Shown piece by piece: positions 11,045-20,759 of a stretch of 64,000 nt of DNA. Every line of letters starts with the position of its first letter. The stretch's first letter is position 1. The position numbers and the translations under genes are program-made. The notes under the pieces were generated by a model. It saw nothing but the letters and a program-made list of their open reading frames with translations, was not told the DNA's origin and did not search any database. Source of the stretch: Drosophila persimilis (lineage: Eukaryota; Arthropoda; Insecta; Diptera; Drosophilidae); assembly GCF_003286085.1 (NCBI RefSeq), contig NW_020825356.1:682001-746000 (forward strand), read 5' to 3'.

Positions 11045-11407
11045 CAAAAGAAACAGAAACGAAACAGAGGACGAAACCTACTATAAGAACTGTCAGGGGC
11101 ACTAGAAGCACCCAATAACAGAATTGACAACAATCCAAACACCCAAATACACACAAAAACATCCAATTAGCTCCATTTCTATATATATATTTTTTCCGAA
11201 AACTGGTTTTATATAGACATCTTATAGTCTCTGTTGCAATTATTTAACGTGTTTAATAATTCTTATAATATTCATTCATTTGGCTTTCAAAACCCTCCAT
11301 ACACCCACACCACTCCACCCCAAGAAACACAACATCTATGCCTAAGCCTGAAATTTTTTTGTAATATGTAAACAGACGACAAAATCAGAAGAATCAACAG
11401 AATTGAG

Positions 11408-11413
11408 AATAAA
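11408..11413 (+). terminator. Cbp80: Poly(A) signal of Cbp80
   Basis: AATAAA 364 bp after the Cbp80 stop codon. A genomic run of 20 A lies 28 bp further on, roughly where cleavage would be expected. Confidence 0.65.
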
Positions 11414-11854
11414 GTCCAAAGGGAATGGTTCTTGATACATAAAAAAAAAAAAAAAAAAAACCATCAAGAAGGTTAGATCAAACTATGTTTATATGATTTC
11501 AGAATAGGAATATATTGATATTGAGGTATTCAGGTATTGAGAAAATGTGGGAACCCATCTCGAGGATTCGGTTGGATAAGTCTTTGCCACACTCTGCGCT
11601 AAAAATACATAAAAACGATTTCAAAGAAAAATAATAAAAATCATAGCCTAAACCAATAAATAGATAATTATAATTATAACTAATGAATAGACCAATCACA
11701 ATCTAATAGAAATATCCACCTTCGGCTAGTAGATAATTTTTTCAACCTCTGTAGATGTGGATATTACTGCCCATATAGTGCTCAAAGCCTTACTTGCCAT
11801 CATTAAACGTTCAGAAGGAAAGTCAGAGATATACATATATACCCTCCCTTAGAT

Positions 11855-12208
11855 ATGAGGGTTTCGTCTAGTCTCCCAGAAATATGCAAGACTATGTCTA
11901 TGAGTACAATATTTTGGGGTTTCTTTATGACTCCTGTTTCATGGGCAGCATTAAATAAACAGAGCATGGGGCCTTCAAGAAAGGTAATCACCAAACTGAC
12001 CTACGAATATATTGTCCATTCTGACAAACCATATGCTATAATGATGGTCGGAAATCTACTCGTAGCTCAAAGCAAAACAAAGCAGGCGGTACATAACTAC
12101 TTATTTAATAACACATTTTTTCAAATGAAAGCGGAGCTAATAGTTTCCCATTTATATTCAAATCGTAAAGAAATCATAGTTGATTTACGTTTGAAATTCC
12201 CAGTATAG
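11855..12208 (+). CDS. Unrecognised 117-aa open frame
   Basis: An open frame of 117 codons that I do not recognise. It is moderately basic, with no signal peptide, and sits 800 bp downstream of Cbp80 in AT-rich sequence. It could be a fast-evolving gene, an exon of something larger or chance; codon use is not clearly biased. Two further small frames follow closely (12221-12322 and 12322-12498). Confidence 0.2.
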   Translation: MRVSSSLPEICKTMSMSTIFWGFFMTPVSWAALNKQSMGPSRKVITKLTYEYIVHSDKPYAIMMVGNLLVAQSKTKQAVHNYLFNNTFFQMKAELIVSHLYSNRKEIIVDLRLKFPV

Positions 12209-12220
12209 TATTTGGGCAAA

Positions 12221-12322
12221 ATGACTTCTTCCATAATCCTGTGCATCGTTTGTTTGATGATCGTAAGGAGTACCCGCAATGGCATTGAATTAACTCTTTA
12301 TTCAATACCGTACAATCGCAGA
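12221..12322 (+). CDS. Tiny putative secreted peptide ORF
   Basis: 33 codons starting MTSSIILCIVCLMIVRS, a strongly signal-peptide-like N terminus, ending at a TGA. It lies between two other small open frames. There is no splice or homology support, so it is recorded only as a candidate short ORF. Confidence 0.15.
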
Positions 12323-12498
12323 TGATCTGTCTAAAGATTCGATGCGCTCAACGGATAACCAATAGGGATAAGGAGCAAACCATGTCAGCTGAGAATGATT
12401 TTCCATGGTTGCCAGACCCAGAGGTCGAAGAACTCGTTGTGGTGGGCTCAGGGTCGGGCCCCATCGATCACAAGCCCACGTACTGGATGCTTCTGTAA
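12322..12498 (+). CDS. Unrecognised 58-aa small ORF
   Basis: The frame opens with MICLKIRCAQRITNRDKEQT and continues with a more GC-rich, acidic stretch (SAENDFPWLPDPEVEELVV) ending KPTYWMLL before a TAA. A CAG acceptor-like sequence directly precedes the first ATG, so this may be a terminal exon. The base composition of the second half is distinctly higher in GC than its AT-rich surroundings, which is why I keep it. The product is unknown. Confidence 0.25.
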   Translation: MICLKIRCAQRITNRDKEQTMSAENDFPWLPDPEVEELVVVGSGSGPIDHKPTYWMLL

Positions 12499-13733
12499 GA
12501 GAGTCTCAGTCGCGGCAGTCCTCTTGTCTGCGCATATGTTGCAGACCTACAGACATACAGACAAGTAAATATTAATTGGAAAATATAAAGCACTTATTTC
12601 ATACATACTCGTGCATTTCAATGGATACTTTAACTCGAGGTAACGCCAGCGTAATACTAATAGTTTGAAGAACAGGATGGGTTCCAATTCAAATCTACGA
12701 TCCACGGTCTACGTTCAGTACCCACCTGCAGCTTTTAGTCCCCATACCACTGCTGTTTTTCACACACTGATCGAAGCTCGAATATGAGTATGACCTGAAA
12801 ACTTATATTTGAAAGCAGCCAACGAATTACAAAGTCATGTTGATAGGTTCTCTATGTTTCAAATGCATATTTTCCATTAAATATGAATATATTTTATGGT
12901 GGAACGTGAGCGGACGTGCATTTTCCATGTCTCCATTTCTTTTTCCCACAAATAAGCAGTTGGATTTACCGATAATGATGATGATGATATCGAGCATTCA
13001 TCATATAGTCTCATTTGTCTGAGGGAACGGGTTAACATTGCTGGAATAACGGCCAATAATGCCCATTTCATAAGTCGCATAATTCTAATAGTTCGCTTGA
13101 ACAGCATTTACGGCACTCACCTGATTTGGACCGTACTTTTAGGAATAAAGCACCACCTAAAAATATGTCTCATTGTTTGGCTTTCGAGGTCTGGACTTCT
13201 TACTGTTCTTTTCAATTATCTCGGTATAATACTCTTAACTAGTTCCTAGGACTTTACTCATATACAAATTTCTTTTTTGTTGATATTTTTCTCTGATCCT
13301 GTCTTGGTATTACCCTTTTTTACAACAAATCCCTGTCACCATCCACGTTTCCCACCTGGTTGACCGCCTGGTTATCTTCTGTGGATTTATCAATTTTCAG
13401 TGGCTAGCCGCCTTCCAAGCTCTGTTCATTTTCTCTCTCTTTCTCTCTATCGGCTATCGATGTAGAGCCGCGCCAAGGGCCGCGGCTCACAAAGTGCCCG
13501 CTTGTTTTGCTGCTGTAGGCATGGTCGTCTCCATACGCACAAGGCACAAAGTGCAAATAGGAAAAAAACAAATGCTCCCCCAAAGATTTAATTAGTTTCA
13601 AGCTCTGAGCAAAATCCTTTTTCGCCAGGTGAAATCGTATGGACCAACTTTGATACCCAACATTTTCGCCCACATGGGGGTAAATACGTATGTATTTTAT
13701 ATAGTATATATGTATGTATATTTGTCATCTTTT

Positions 13734-13772
<39 letters not shown>

Positions 13773-14098
13773 ATAGATCTGTTTTTGTTGTATGCTCTAA
13801 ATATATGAAAATATATATATTTTCCTATTTAGTTTCCATGCTGTTGCTTGAACGTTTGGCATTGGCTTTGGTTCAGGATTCAGATTCAGATTCATATTCA
13901 TATTCAGGTTCAGGTTCAGGTCGGCTTCAGGTTCAAGAGCAGGTTAAGAAAAGCGGATACATCATATCGATATGACTGTGCACGTCCTATAGCTAAACTT
14001 GTAATTGTAATTGTAATTGTAATTGCTTTGTGTAGATTTGTAACCGTTTCCATTAGTAGCTTGTCCAGGTCGTCATCTCGCAATTTCGCTTGGATCGT
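12499..14098. repeat. Intergenic region with microsatellites
   Basis: No gene is supported. Simple repeats are prominent: a (TA)n run at about 13735-13765, hexamer arrays of the ATTCAG/GTTCAG type at about 13870-13945, and AATTGT repeats at about 13998-14025. Confidence 0.6.
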
Positions 14099-14198
14099 CT
14101 AGGAAGAAGTGCGCGGCTGACTGGGTACGTACTTCTCCGATGGCTGGTACTGCCACTGGGCACAGATGGCCTCCTGCTCCGTTTCATTGTAGCCAGCC
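14099..14198 (-). CDS. Unassigned terminal coding exon
   Basis: On the minus strand a good acceptor (TTTTCCCCACAG) is followed by 100 bases that, entered in phase 2, read AGYNETEQEAICAQWQYQPS, EKYVPSQPRTSS and a TAG stop. The composition looks like real protein. It lies downstream of the phospholipase A2 stop and its AATAAA (14294-14299). It may be an alternative last exon of that gene; the only phase-2 donor I see in the PLA2 exon is weak (GG|GTCGTC). It could also be the end of another gene whose other exons I could not find. Confidence 0.4.
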
Positions 14199-14339
14199 CT
14201 GTGGGGAAAAGGGTGGCAGGTGGCAAAGCGGCGGGAGAGAGACATACAGAAGGGAAGGGAGAGCAATAGTTATGGATAATAGTTCTCAACGAGTTTATTG
14301 GAGGAAGTGGAGGTGGTCAACTAGCTAATGGATATGCCG

Positions 14340-14412
14340 AGCGTGAGGGGGAATTGGAATTGGAATGGGGAACGGGAACGGGAACAGGAGCAGGAACAGG
14401 AACAGGAATCGA
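14340..14412. repeat. GGAAT/GGAACG minisatellite
   Basis: Short units of GGAATT, GGAACG and GGAACA repeat about ten times in the presumed 3' flank of the phospholipase A2 gene. Confidence 0.7.
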
Positions 14413-14529
14413 ATCACACATGCATATGGCTAAGTGGACTGGCTCTACTGGCTCTACTGGCAGTGACTACTACTTATGACTACTAATACTACACGGGAAC
14501 AGTCTTCTGAGCTCTCTCGGCTCCCACCA

Positions 14530-15597
14530 TCAGCTCCAACGAGAGCCGTAGCTACCATAGCCATATGACGACCCTGGCCCTGGCCGCTCGTAGTAGTAGC
14601 CGCCTGGCGGCGATCCCCCGAACCGCGGTGGCAGCTCCCTGCTGACGGGCGCATGCAGGCTCTCCCAAAGAAGACGCGGCCGCTGGACCACCTCACGGAT
14701 AATGTTGACTGCCGCCAGGCCGACGCTGGCGAGCTTAACGCCAAAGCGGCGGGCCGTGAGCTTGGCCGGGGCCAGGGCCGGTGCGGCGGCGGCCAGGGAA
14801 CGACTTTGCTGCACTGGATGGGCCAGGATCTTGGCTATCAGATTGTCCCCGTGCGGTGGAACATAAAGGTCCGCCTGCCGGAACTCGGCCGGGCACTGAT
14901 TGGTGCGGTAATAGAAATCCTCGAACCTCTGGTGCGCCGAGCAGGGACTGCGCTCCTGGAAGCACGTCACCTGCACCACATTGTAGAAGATCGCCCCCAA
15001 AGTATTGGCCGTCTCCGTGTTGGCCGCCTGCAGGCAGCGCCGGAATCTCGCGTCGCAGTCACAGTGAGAGCGTGTGAAGGTACCCCGGTTACACAATCCC
15101 CGCCTGCACTCGCCCACGTTCAAGACATCTGGGCACATGTCGTGCTCGCGACAGCATCTATCCTCCCGCGTATGGGCGCCCAGATCGTCGTAGCTGGTGG
15201 CCGCTGTCCCGGGGCCACACCATTTGGTCCCCGGATAGATGAAGCCCAGGCCGCCGCGGAACTCATGACCATAGGAGCCCTGATGCCGGCACACCTCCTC
15301 CAGCTCCATTACGGACTCGCGCGGCACCTGGCGGATGCGTCGTGGATCCGACTGCAGCAGCATCCGTTGAATGTCGCCGCTGGAAGAGATTCACCACGGG
15401 AAATGGAAGATCTGAGGATATGTGTTTCTATGAGTGACTCACCGATCTCTGTGCATCTTGCAGAAGGGATGTCGGGACGAGAGTTCCACCATCACAGTCA
15501 TGGTCATGTCCGAGATGAGCACAGCCGATCCGGAGCTAGGCGGCAGCGTCGCTCCTAGCCACAGCAGCAGCACCGCCAACGGCAGCGCCTCCTTCAT
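14530..15597 (-). CDS. Group III secreted phospholipase A2
   Basis: Two exons, 15443-15597 and 14530-15379, joined over a 63-bp intron, give 334 aa. The N terminus MKEALPLAVLLLWLGATLPP is a signal peptide. The bee-venom-type catalytic core is clear: calcium loop WCGPGTAATSYDDLG and active-site CCREHDMCPD, followed by conserved cysteines (CNRGTFTRSHCDCD, FRRCL). Beyond the core is an Ala/Leu segment and a Gly/Tyr/Ser/Arg-rich tail ending SYGSRWS. The enzyme would hydrolyse the sn-2 ester of phospholipids outside the cell. The frame stays open upstream to about 15987, so a longer N terminus is formally possible, but the signal peptide at 15597 and a plausible 5' UTR acceptor (CTTTTATAG) near 15610 argue for this start. 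A minus-strand AATAAA lies at 14294-14299. Confidence 0.88.
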
Positions 15598-15974
15598 CGT
15601 CCTGCCGGCTATAAAAGGGAGAAGGACGAAAGAAGCAGACAGAGAGCTGGAGTGAGTGATGTGCTTGGACGAGCTGTTGGACCGACAATGGTATGTGGGC
15701 CAATCATTAGCAGCTGAATGATGATCGCCCGCAACTGGTGATTTTGCATTTCTATGGCCCATAGATATGGTCTGACCTCTGGCCGGCCACTCACAGAATC
15801 CCCCGACGGCACACTGTCGCCAGCTCCATTCGAATGCGGCATCGCTATCCACCCTGGCCCTGCGAGCCCCTTCCCGCAAACTATTGAGCCACTGTAAAGC
15901 GACGATCAAAACAAAAGGCAACACAAAACAAATGTGAAAAAAACCGCCACAAAAACGTCCAAACGACGAAAACA

Positions 15975-16228
15975 ATTTGCAAAACAAGAAGAGAAGGAAG
16001 TTTGCGGAAGTTCGGCAACCGAAACTTTTGATACCCTTTCAGGTACCCATCGTTCCTACATATGTTACATCCGAAACGGCTGTTTATCCGTGGAGGCATT
16101 TTCAATTATTTCATCCAATTTCAACAAAAGTTTCCCTAGAGCAGAAAGGATAAGGAATAATACATACATACATATGTGTTACTGCTAACATCTGCCCAAG
16201 AAACATAATACCCTCTGTCAGGGTATCA
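15975..16228 (-). mobile_element. Helitron-like (DINE-1/INE-1 type) short element
   Basis: Read on the minus strand, it begins with a short palindrome (GATACCCTGACAGAGGGTAT), has a central ACAT/CATA microsatellite, and ends GAAAGGGTATCAAAAG followed by a TTTCGG..CCGAA hairpin and CTTCC..TTGTTTT. This layout resembles the non-autonomous Helentron/DINE-1 repeats of Drosophila, with subterminal hairpin and internal microsatellite. Family assignment is from memory and not aligned. Confidence 0.5.
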
Positions 16229-17934
16229 CAAAAGACGATGGATTATAATGAACGGTAATATTGCGTGGTGTGTTGCGGGCAGGGAGCGAGAGAACGAACA
16301 GCCGATCAGTAGAGCGTCATGGGGGGGAGGTGGGCAGAGGGAGAGAGCGCGAAAACCTCGGACGAGCGACCTACCCCAAAAGCCCGCTCTTTCAGTCAGG
16401 AAGACGCTTGAGTGCGGCTAGTATTTATGTATAAACGCTGTCGCTTGCCGCTGGCCGCCGCTTTTGTGGGTCAGTTGAAGGTGGAGGCGTCAGCTTGTTA
16501 CCAATTCTTGTGCTTCTTCTCTTCTTTGCTTTTGGCCAACTCGAAAAGGTGAAGGCCAGAACCGGCTAGGTCTGTCCATCTCTTGTTAATTAGTCAAAGT
16601 AGATGACGCGAGCCGCGCACCAAACCGGGGATCGGTTCACTATAAGAGTTGGATTCTACTCCATGCCACCACACCTTAACGTTATTATTTGGTTACTTCT
16701 ATAGCCAGGCCAAGGAGCTATGTATGTACAAATGTACTATTTTACCCATCACGTTCCGCTCAGGTTTAAAGTGAGAAAATAATTAATGATGACAGTTTGT
16801 AGCCGCTTATTATAAGTATTATTTATGTTGTTTGCCCAATTGTTTATTGTTTTCTCAGTGCGGGCCTGAGAATGACCGCGAGAGTAAGAGTGAGAGTGAG
16901 TGAGCCAGCTGTCCTCACTGTGTACATACACACATACATATGTACATTTGTAAATGCACCTGTGGGGGAGCGTGAGAATGTGCCGTGTGCATTGTGCGTG
17001 CGAGTTAGTAAACTCTGCGGCCATTGTTTGAGTGAGCTGTGGAAGCAAGCGGAGCAAGAATACGGTAAAGAGAGAGAGAGAGAGACTGGTGTGGTGTGAT
17101 GGCAGGACTGCTCTCTGAGCGGTTCTACATACGAATATGTTCTTTACACTAAATCTTGTCAGGTTGTTATTAACATTCTTTTCACTCGCATTCATCTATT
17201 CATTTGCCTCTCACTCCCACTCACCAGGACTATTTACACACACATGTGCGTTCGATGACAGCACTTGTTGTCTCTTACCATCCTCTCTGAACGACTCTCT
17301 CACCAACAACAGAAACAACGGCCAGAAAAGTAACACAGAGCTTGAGTAAATTGTGAGTGCAGGTGGAACCGCAGCAGGGAGAGCAGAGTGCCTTGAGCCT
17401 GTCACTCAACCCACCACCGCTCTCAATGAAGTAAAAGAGACAATACATAACGATCAATCCCAATTTCGCATTAATTATCGCACTGACAAGTGACAACAAT
17501 GTATTATAAATCTATAATCTATTATTAGATCTTTGATTGCCAATCGGTTCTACCAGTAAACATAACGAATTAACCATGCTTAACAGCTGACCTAATCAAT
17601 TTGCAATCACCAAAGAGTGAGGCATCTCTTCTGCTGCCCCTGCCCCTGCCTCTGCCTTTGCTTCTCTTCTCCTTCTTTTACGGCATTGGCTTATCTTCTG
17701 AGCGATCTCCAACTACGTCGCCGTTTGCTGGCGTCGTCACCATTACCGTTCGCATAATTTTCAATGTCAATGCTTTTGCTTTTGCTTTTTAATTTCATGG
17801 CATAATAAGCCATGGGGCCCCCTGTCTCCGTCTGTGTAGCCATCGCAGCTGCTCCCTCTCTCCCCGCCGCCCGCATGTCAAAGTGTGGCAAAGAGTGCGA
17901 AAGAAAACGAAAACAGAAAATGAAGCCTGGCTGT
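16229..17934. other. Intergenic, no gene supported
   Basis: A GC-rich, AGAG-rich block (16260-16480) looks promoter-like, with TATAAA at 16430-16435 and an initiator-like TCAGTT at 16471-16476. The 43-bp spacing is too long for a normal TATA/Inr pair. A (GA)n tract lies at 17071-17084. No coding exon was recognised. Confidence 0.4.
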
Positions 17935-18145
17935 AGAAGCCGAAAAATTTGATACCCTTTGAAAATTATTGATACAAAAAATTGTGACCATTTGTATCAC
18001 TTTTTTTAATTTTAAGCTAAGAAGAACACACGTTCTTCATGAATTTTCATTTTAAATCGGCTTCAAAGCTAAGAGACTCCCTATTGTACATCTTACTTTT
18101 GTTTCGTTCACTGCCCGCCTTGAAAGGGTATCAAGAAAAAGCTCA
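17935..18145 (-). mobile_element. Degenerate Helitron-like repeat with inverted GATACCCTTT ends
   Basis: TTTGATACCCTTTGAAA at about 17950 and TTGAAAGGGTATCAAG at about 18119 form imperfect inverted ends around roughly 170 bp of AT-rich sequence. The minus-strand end continues GGGTATCAAATTTTTCGGC, similar to the end of the element at 15975-16228. It is probably a decayed relative. Confidence 0.4.
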
Positions 18146-20417
18146 AAAGCGAATCGAGATCGATCGCTGGCTTTGCATGCCTGTAAGTGTACTGGGCTTC
18201 GACGCTGATTTATTTGTGTGTGTGCGTACAATGACCGCTGGATGCCTCTCTGCCTGTCTGCACCACCCCTCCTCCTGCTGGCGGAGCACTTGAGCCGTTT
18301 ATAGATCTTTCGTGTATGCTCAAAAACTATAACTCTTGTTTTATTGGCGCCTCCCAAAACTGTCACTCAGCAGAAAGAGATCAACATCAGATCAGACTCA
18401 AACACCCGATGGTAGTGTGTGTGTGTGTTTGTTTTTGGGGGCCATTAAACCTCGGGGAATGTGCCTGTACCTTGGTTTATGCCTGCCAGAAAAACGAATG
18501 AACTTTGGCTCCCACTCCACACTGCTGGTGCTTCTGGACCTAGCCCTAGGCGGAAATATCTTCCCCTAACTAGTCCGCCCGGAGGGGGGACAGGCGTGTC
18601 TCCGATCCATACATCATCAATCAATGCAGCTGTGTGAGTGAGTGTCTCCTGTACGGGTAACAGTCTGCAGCACTGGGAGCCCTTCACTCTTAACGCATCC
18701 GAAACTGGTTTCAGGCAGCAGCACAAAAGTCTGTTTGCATTTTGAATGTCACGCTGTTGTTATTGTGGTTATTGTTGCAGCCGCCAACTGATTCTGAGTG
18801 AGCGTTGCCATGTAACAACAATAAAAACTCGTAATCCCCCCGAATCCCCAATGCCCCCATGCCGTCCCCGACAAGAGCACACGGCGAGACATGTGTGTGT
18901 GCGTACTGTCTGCTGCGGTACGTGGTAATTGCTGGACGATGGACGCTACCACAGCCCCACACAGATAGCCATCTCTGTAATTGCCGGAGCAACCGGAGAC
19001 GACAACCTTCCGACGTGCTCGACTGTGACCTGGCCCAAAAGGAACCTGTCCTTGTCCATTTTCTGATATTGGGGTCAAGTTGAAGATCAGCAGCAGCAGC
19101 AGCAGTTGCAGAAGCAGACACAAACTTTCTAGGATCTGTATTTAGGTCGATCGATTTATGGCATATCTATAGGCACACAGGCAAACAGACAAACACCTCG
19201 CTTTGTACCGGGAACCAGATGGAACGAAGACGGGCCATCCATCAAGCGATGGTACGATCGAACGTTGGGTGGATCGGGTACGGATACACGGATCGGATCG
19301 CATCGGATCGGACTCGATTGGATTGGATGGACAGTGGCGGTCATTGAACGCCTTCGCCGAAGGTCGCCCCATACGAGCAGAGACAAAAGATATGCACAGT
19401 CTCGATCGGAAACTGAAACTGAAAGCGACCCCCAGGCGCTAATTGCCATGCAATAGAGGAAACCCAATCTCACACGGCCTATGCGGTGGATGGGGGTGGC
19501 ACGGCAGTGTGGCAGTGTGGCAGTGGCAGGGGAAACTATGTGATGGCTGGGGGGTAAAGCCAATCGGAAGTGAGCCAAGAACAAAGGTGTTTACTTTCGC
19601 AATTGGCCAACGGATCGTCGAAGGGGGTCTAGAACCAAAACACTGTACATACAGTACATCCACCGGCCGAACACGAGGGTAAATGACCTTCTCATCACCC
19701 CCCGCAAATCCCCCCAAGCCCCACCAAAGACTATCAGTTCATTCTACCAATGTGTGCTAATCACTGAGTCAATTTCGCAGCTTGTCGAGGTAATGTCTTG
19801 TCAAAGATGAATGTGCGAAAAGCGCCCATGGGTGCAGGGGGGGGCAATCTCGGTATCTGGCCGATCGGCCCCACAAATATTTGGCCACATCGCCCAGGCT
19901 AGAGTCTAGTGTCCACAATTCCGCGACTCAAAAATGGAGAGGTGTTTGCCATGCAAATGCCAGACGTTCTGTTGGGACTTGGGGTGCGGTTTGGGTGGGG
20001 CTTTTGTATCCAAGAGATGATGTTCCAGCTGCTGTCATAACACCCATCTACAGATCTACATACTATGTATGTAATGTTGTATCAGTAACATCTCAATCAC
20101 ATTCAATTAGTTACGTAAAAACCCTTTCGATAATATCGATCAAGCTGATTCAATCACAATCAATCAATTACTTATTTATCTTGTATTTTGCTGTATTTTG
20201 TAAGCAATAAATATTAGTTATATTTCCCTCTAAAGTTCCTTTTCCATTCCATACGATAACGTTTGTATTAGAGATCCTTTTCTCATTCTACTTTCTTTGG
20301 AAGCTTTTTTTATAAAATCAAAGAAGAACCAAACCAACAGTAACCAAAATCAAAAAGAAACAGAAACAGAGAGTTATCCTATATACCCTTTTATGTGCAA
20401 GTATCATCTATAATTTT
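18146..20417. other. Intergenic, no gene supported
   Basis: Short simple repeats only: GTGT, CAGCAG and GGATC-type runs near 19270-19330. Several overlapping open frames on both strands have no splice context or familiar product. A phrase near 20231-20250 (CTCTAAAGTTCCTTTT) recurs at about 20598-20614 inside the coding remnant described next. Confidence 0.4.
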
Positions 20418-20685
20418 TCCTAAGGAAAACTGTCAACTTTCCATTTCTTCGATCAGGTCTTTAGGCTCCATAAGAAATGTGCCGTAATTCTTAATCATTC
20501 CTTTCAAAAGTTTTTCATTGCTAATTTCAACATCTTTATACAAATAATTTAGTTTTATTTCAGAATAAGGATATTCTGAATATGTATCTTTAAAAATCTC
20601 TAAAGTTCCTTTTGTGCATTCAAGCCGTTTAAAATTGTTCCTTTTAATGTTTTTATCCTTCAGATATAGAGAATATTACTCTATG
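20418..20685 (-). pseudogene. AT-rich coding remnant, start missing
   Basis: On the minus strand an uninterrupted frame of over 80 codons ends EEMES then TGA. It lacks an N-terminal ATG (the first Met is near the C-terminal third) and begins directly after a TAA. Pieces include KGTLEIFKDTYSEYPYSEIK and MIKNYGTFLMEPKDLIEE. The product is rich in Lys, Asn, Glu, Tyr and Ile with A/T-ending codons, unlike the GC-ending codons of the fly genes here. It looks like a piece of a foreign or mobile-element protein. I do not recognise the family and give no name. Confidence 0.45.
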
Positions 20686-20722
20686 AAAAAAAGACTTCCT
20701 CAGGGACTCTCTCGGCTTTTCA

Positions 20723-20725
<3 letters not shown>

Positions 20726-20753
<28 letters not shown>
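20726..20753. repeat. (CT)n / (GA)n tract
   Basis: About 14 dinucleotide units. Such tracts bind GAF/CLAMP in Drosophila; this one lies within 50 bp of the coding remnant. Confidence 0.8.
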
Positions 20754-20757
<4 letters not shown>

Positions 20758-20759
20758 AG

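Noticed and set aside
14653-15558. 301-codon plus-strand open frame opposite phospholipase A2
   Set aside because: Antisense shadow of a confirmed GC-rich coding exon and its intron.
15598-15987. N-terminal extension of phospholipase A2 in the same frame
   Set aside because: It would bury the signal peptide internally and overlaps the edge of a Helitron-like repeat; more likely 5' UTR.
16430-16476. TATA box plus initiator
   Set aside because: Spacing of 43 bp is too long for a canonical core promoter, and no gene follows on that strand.
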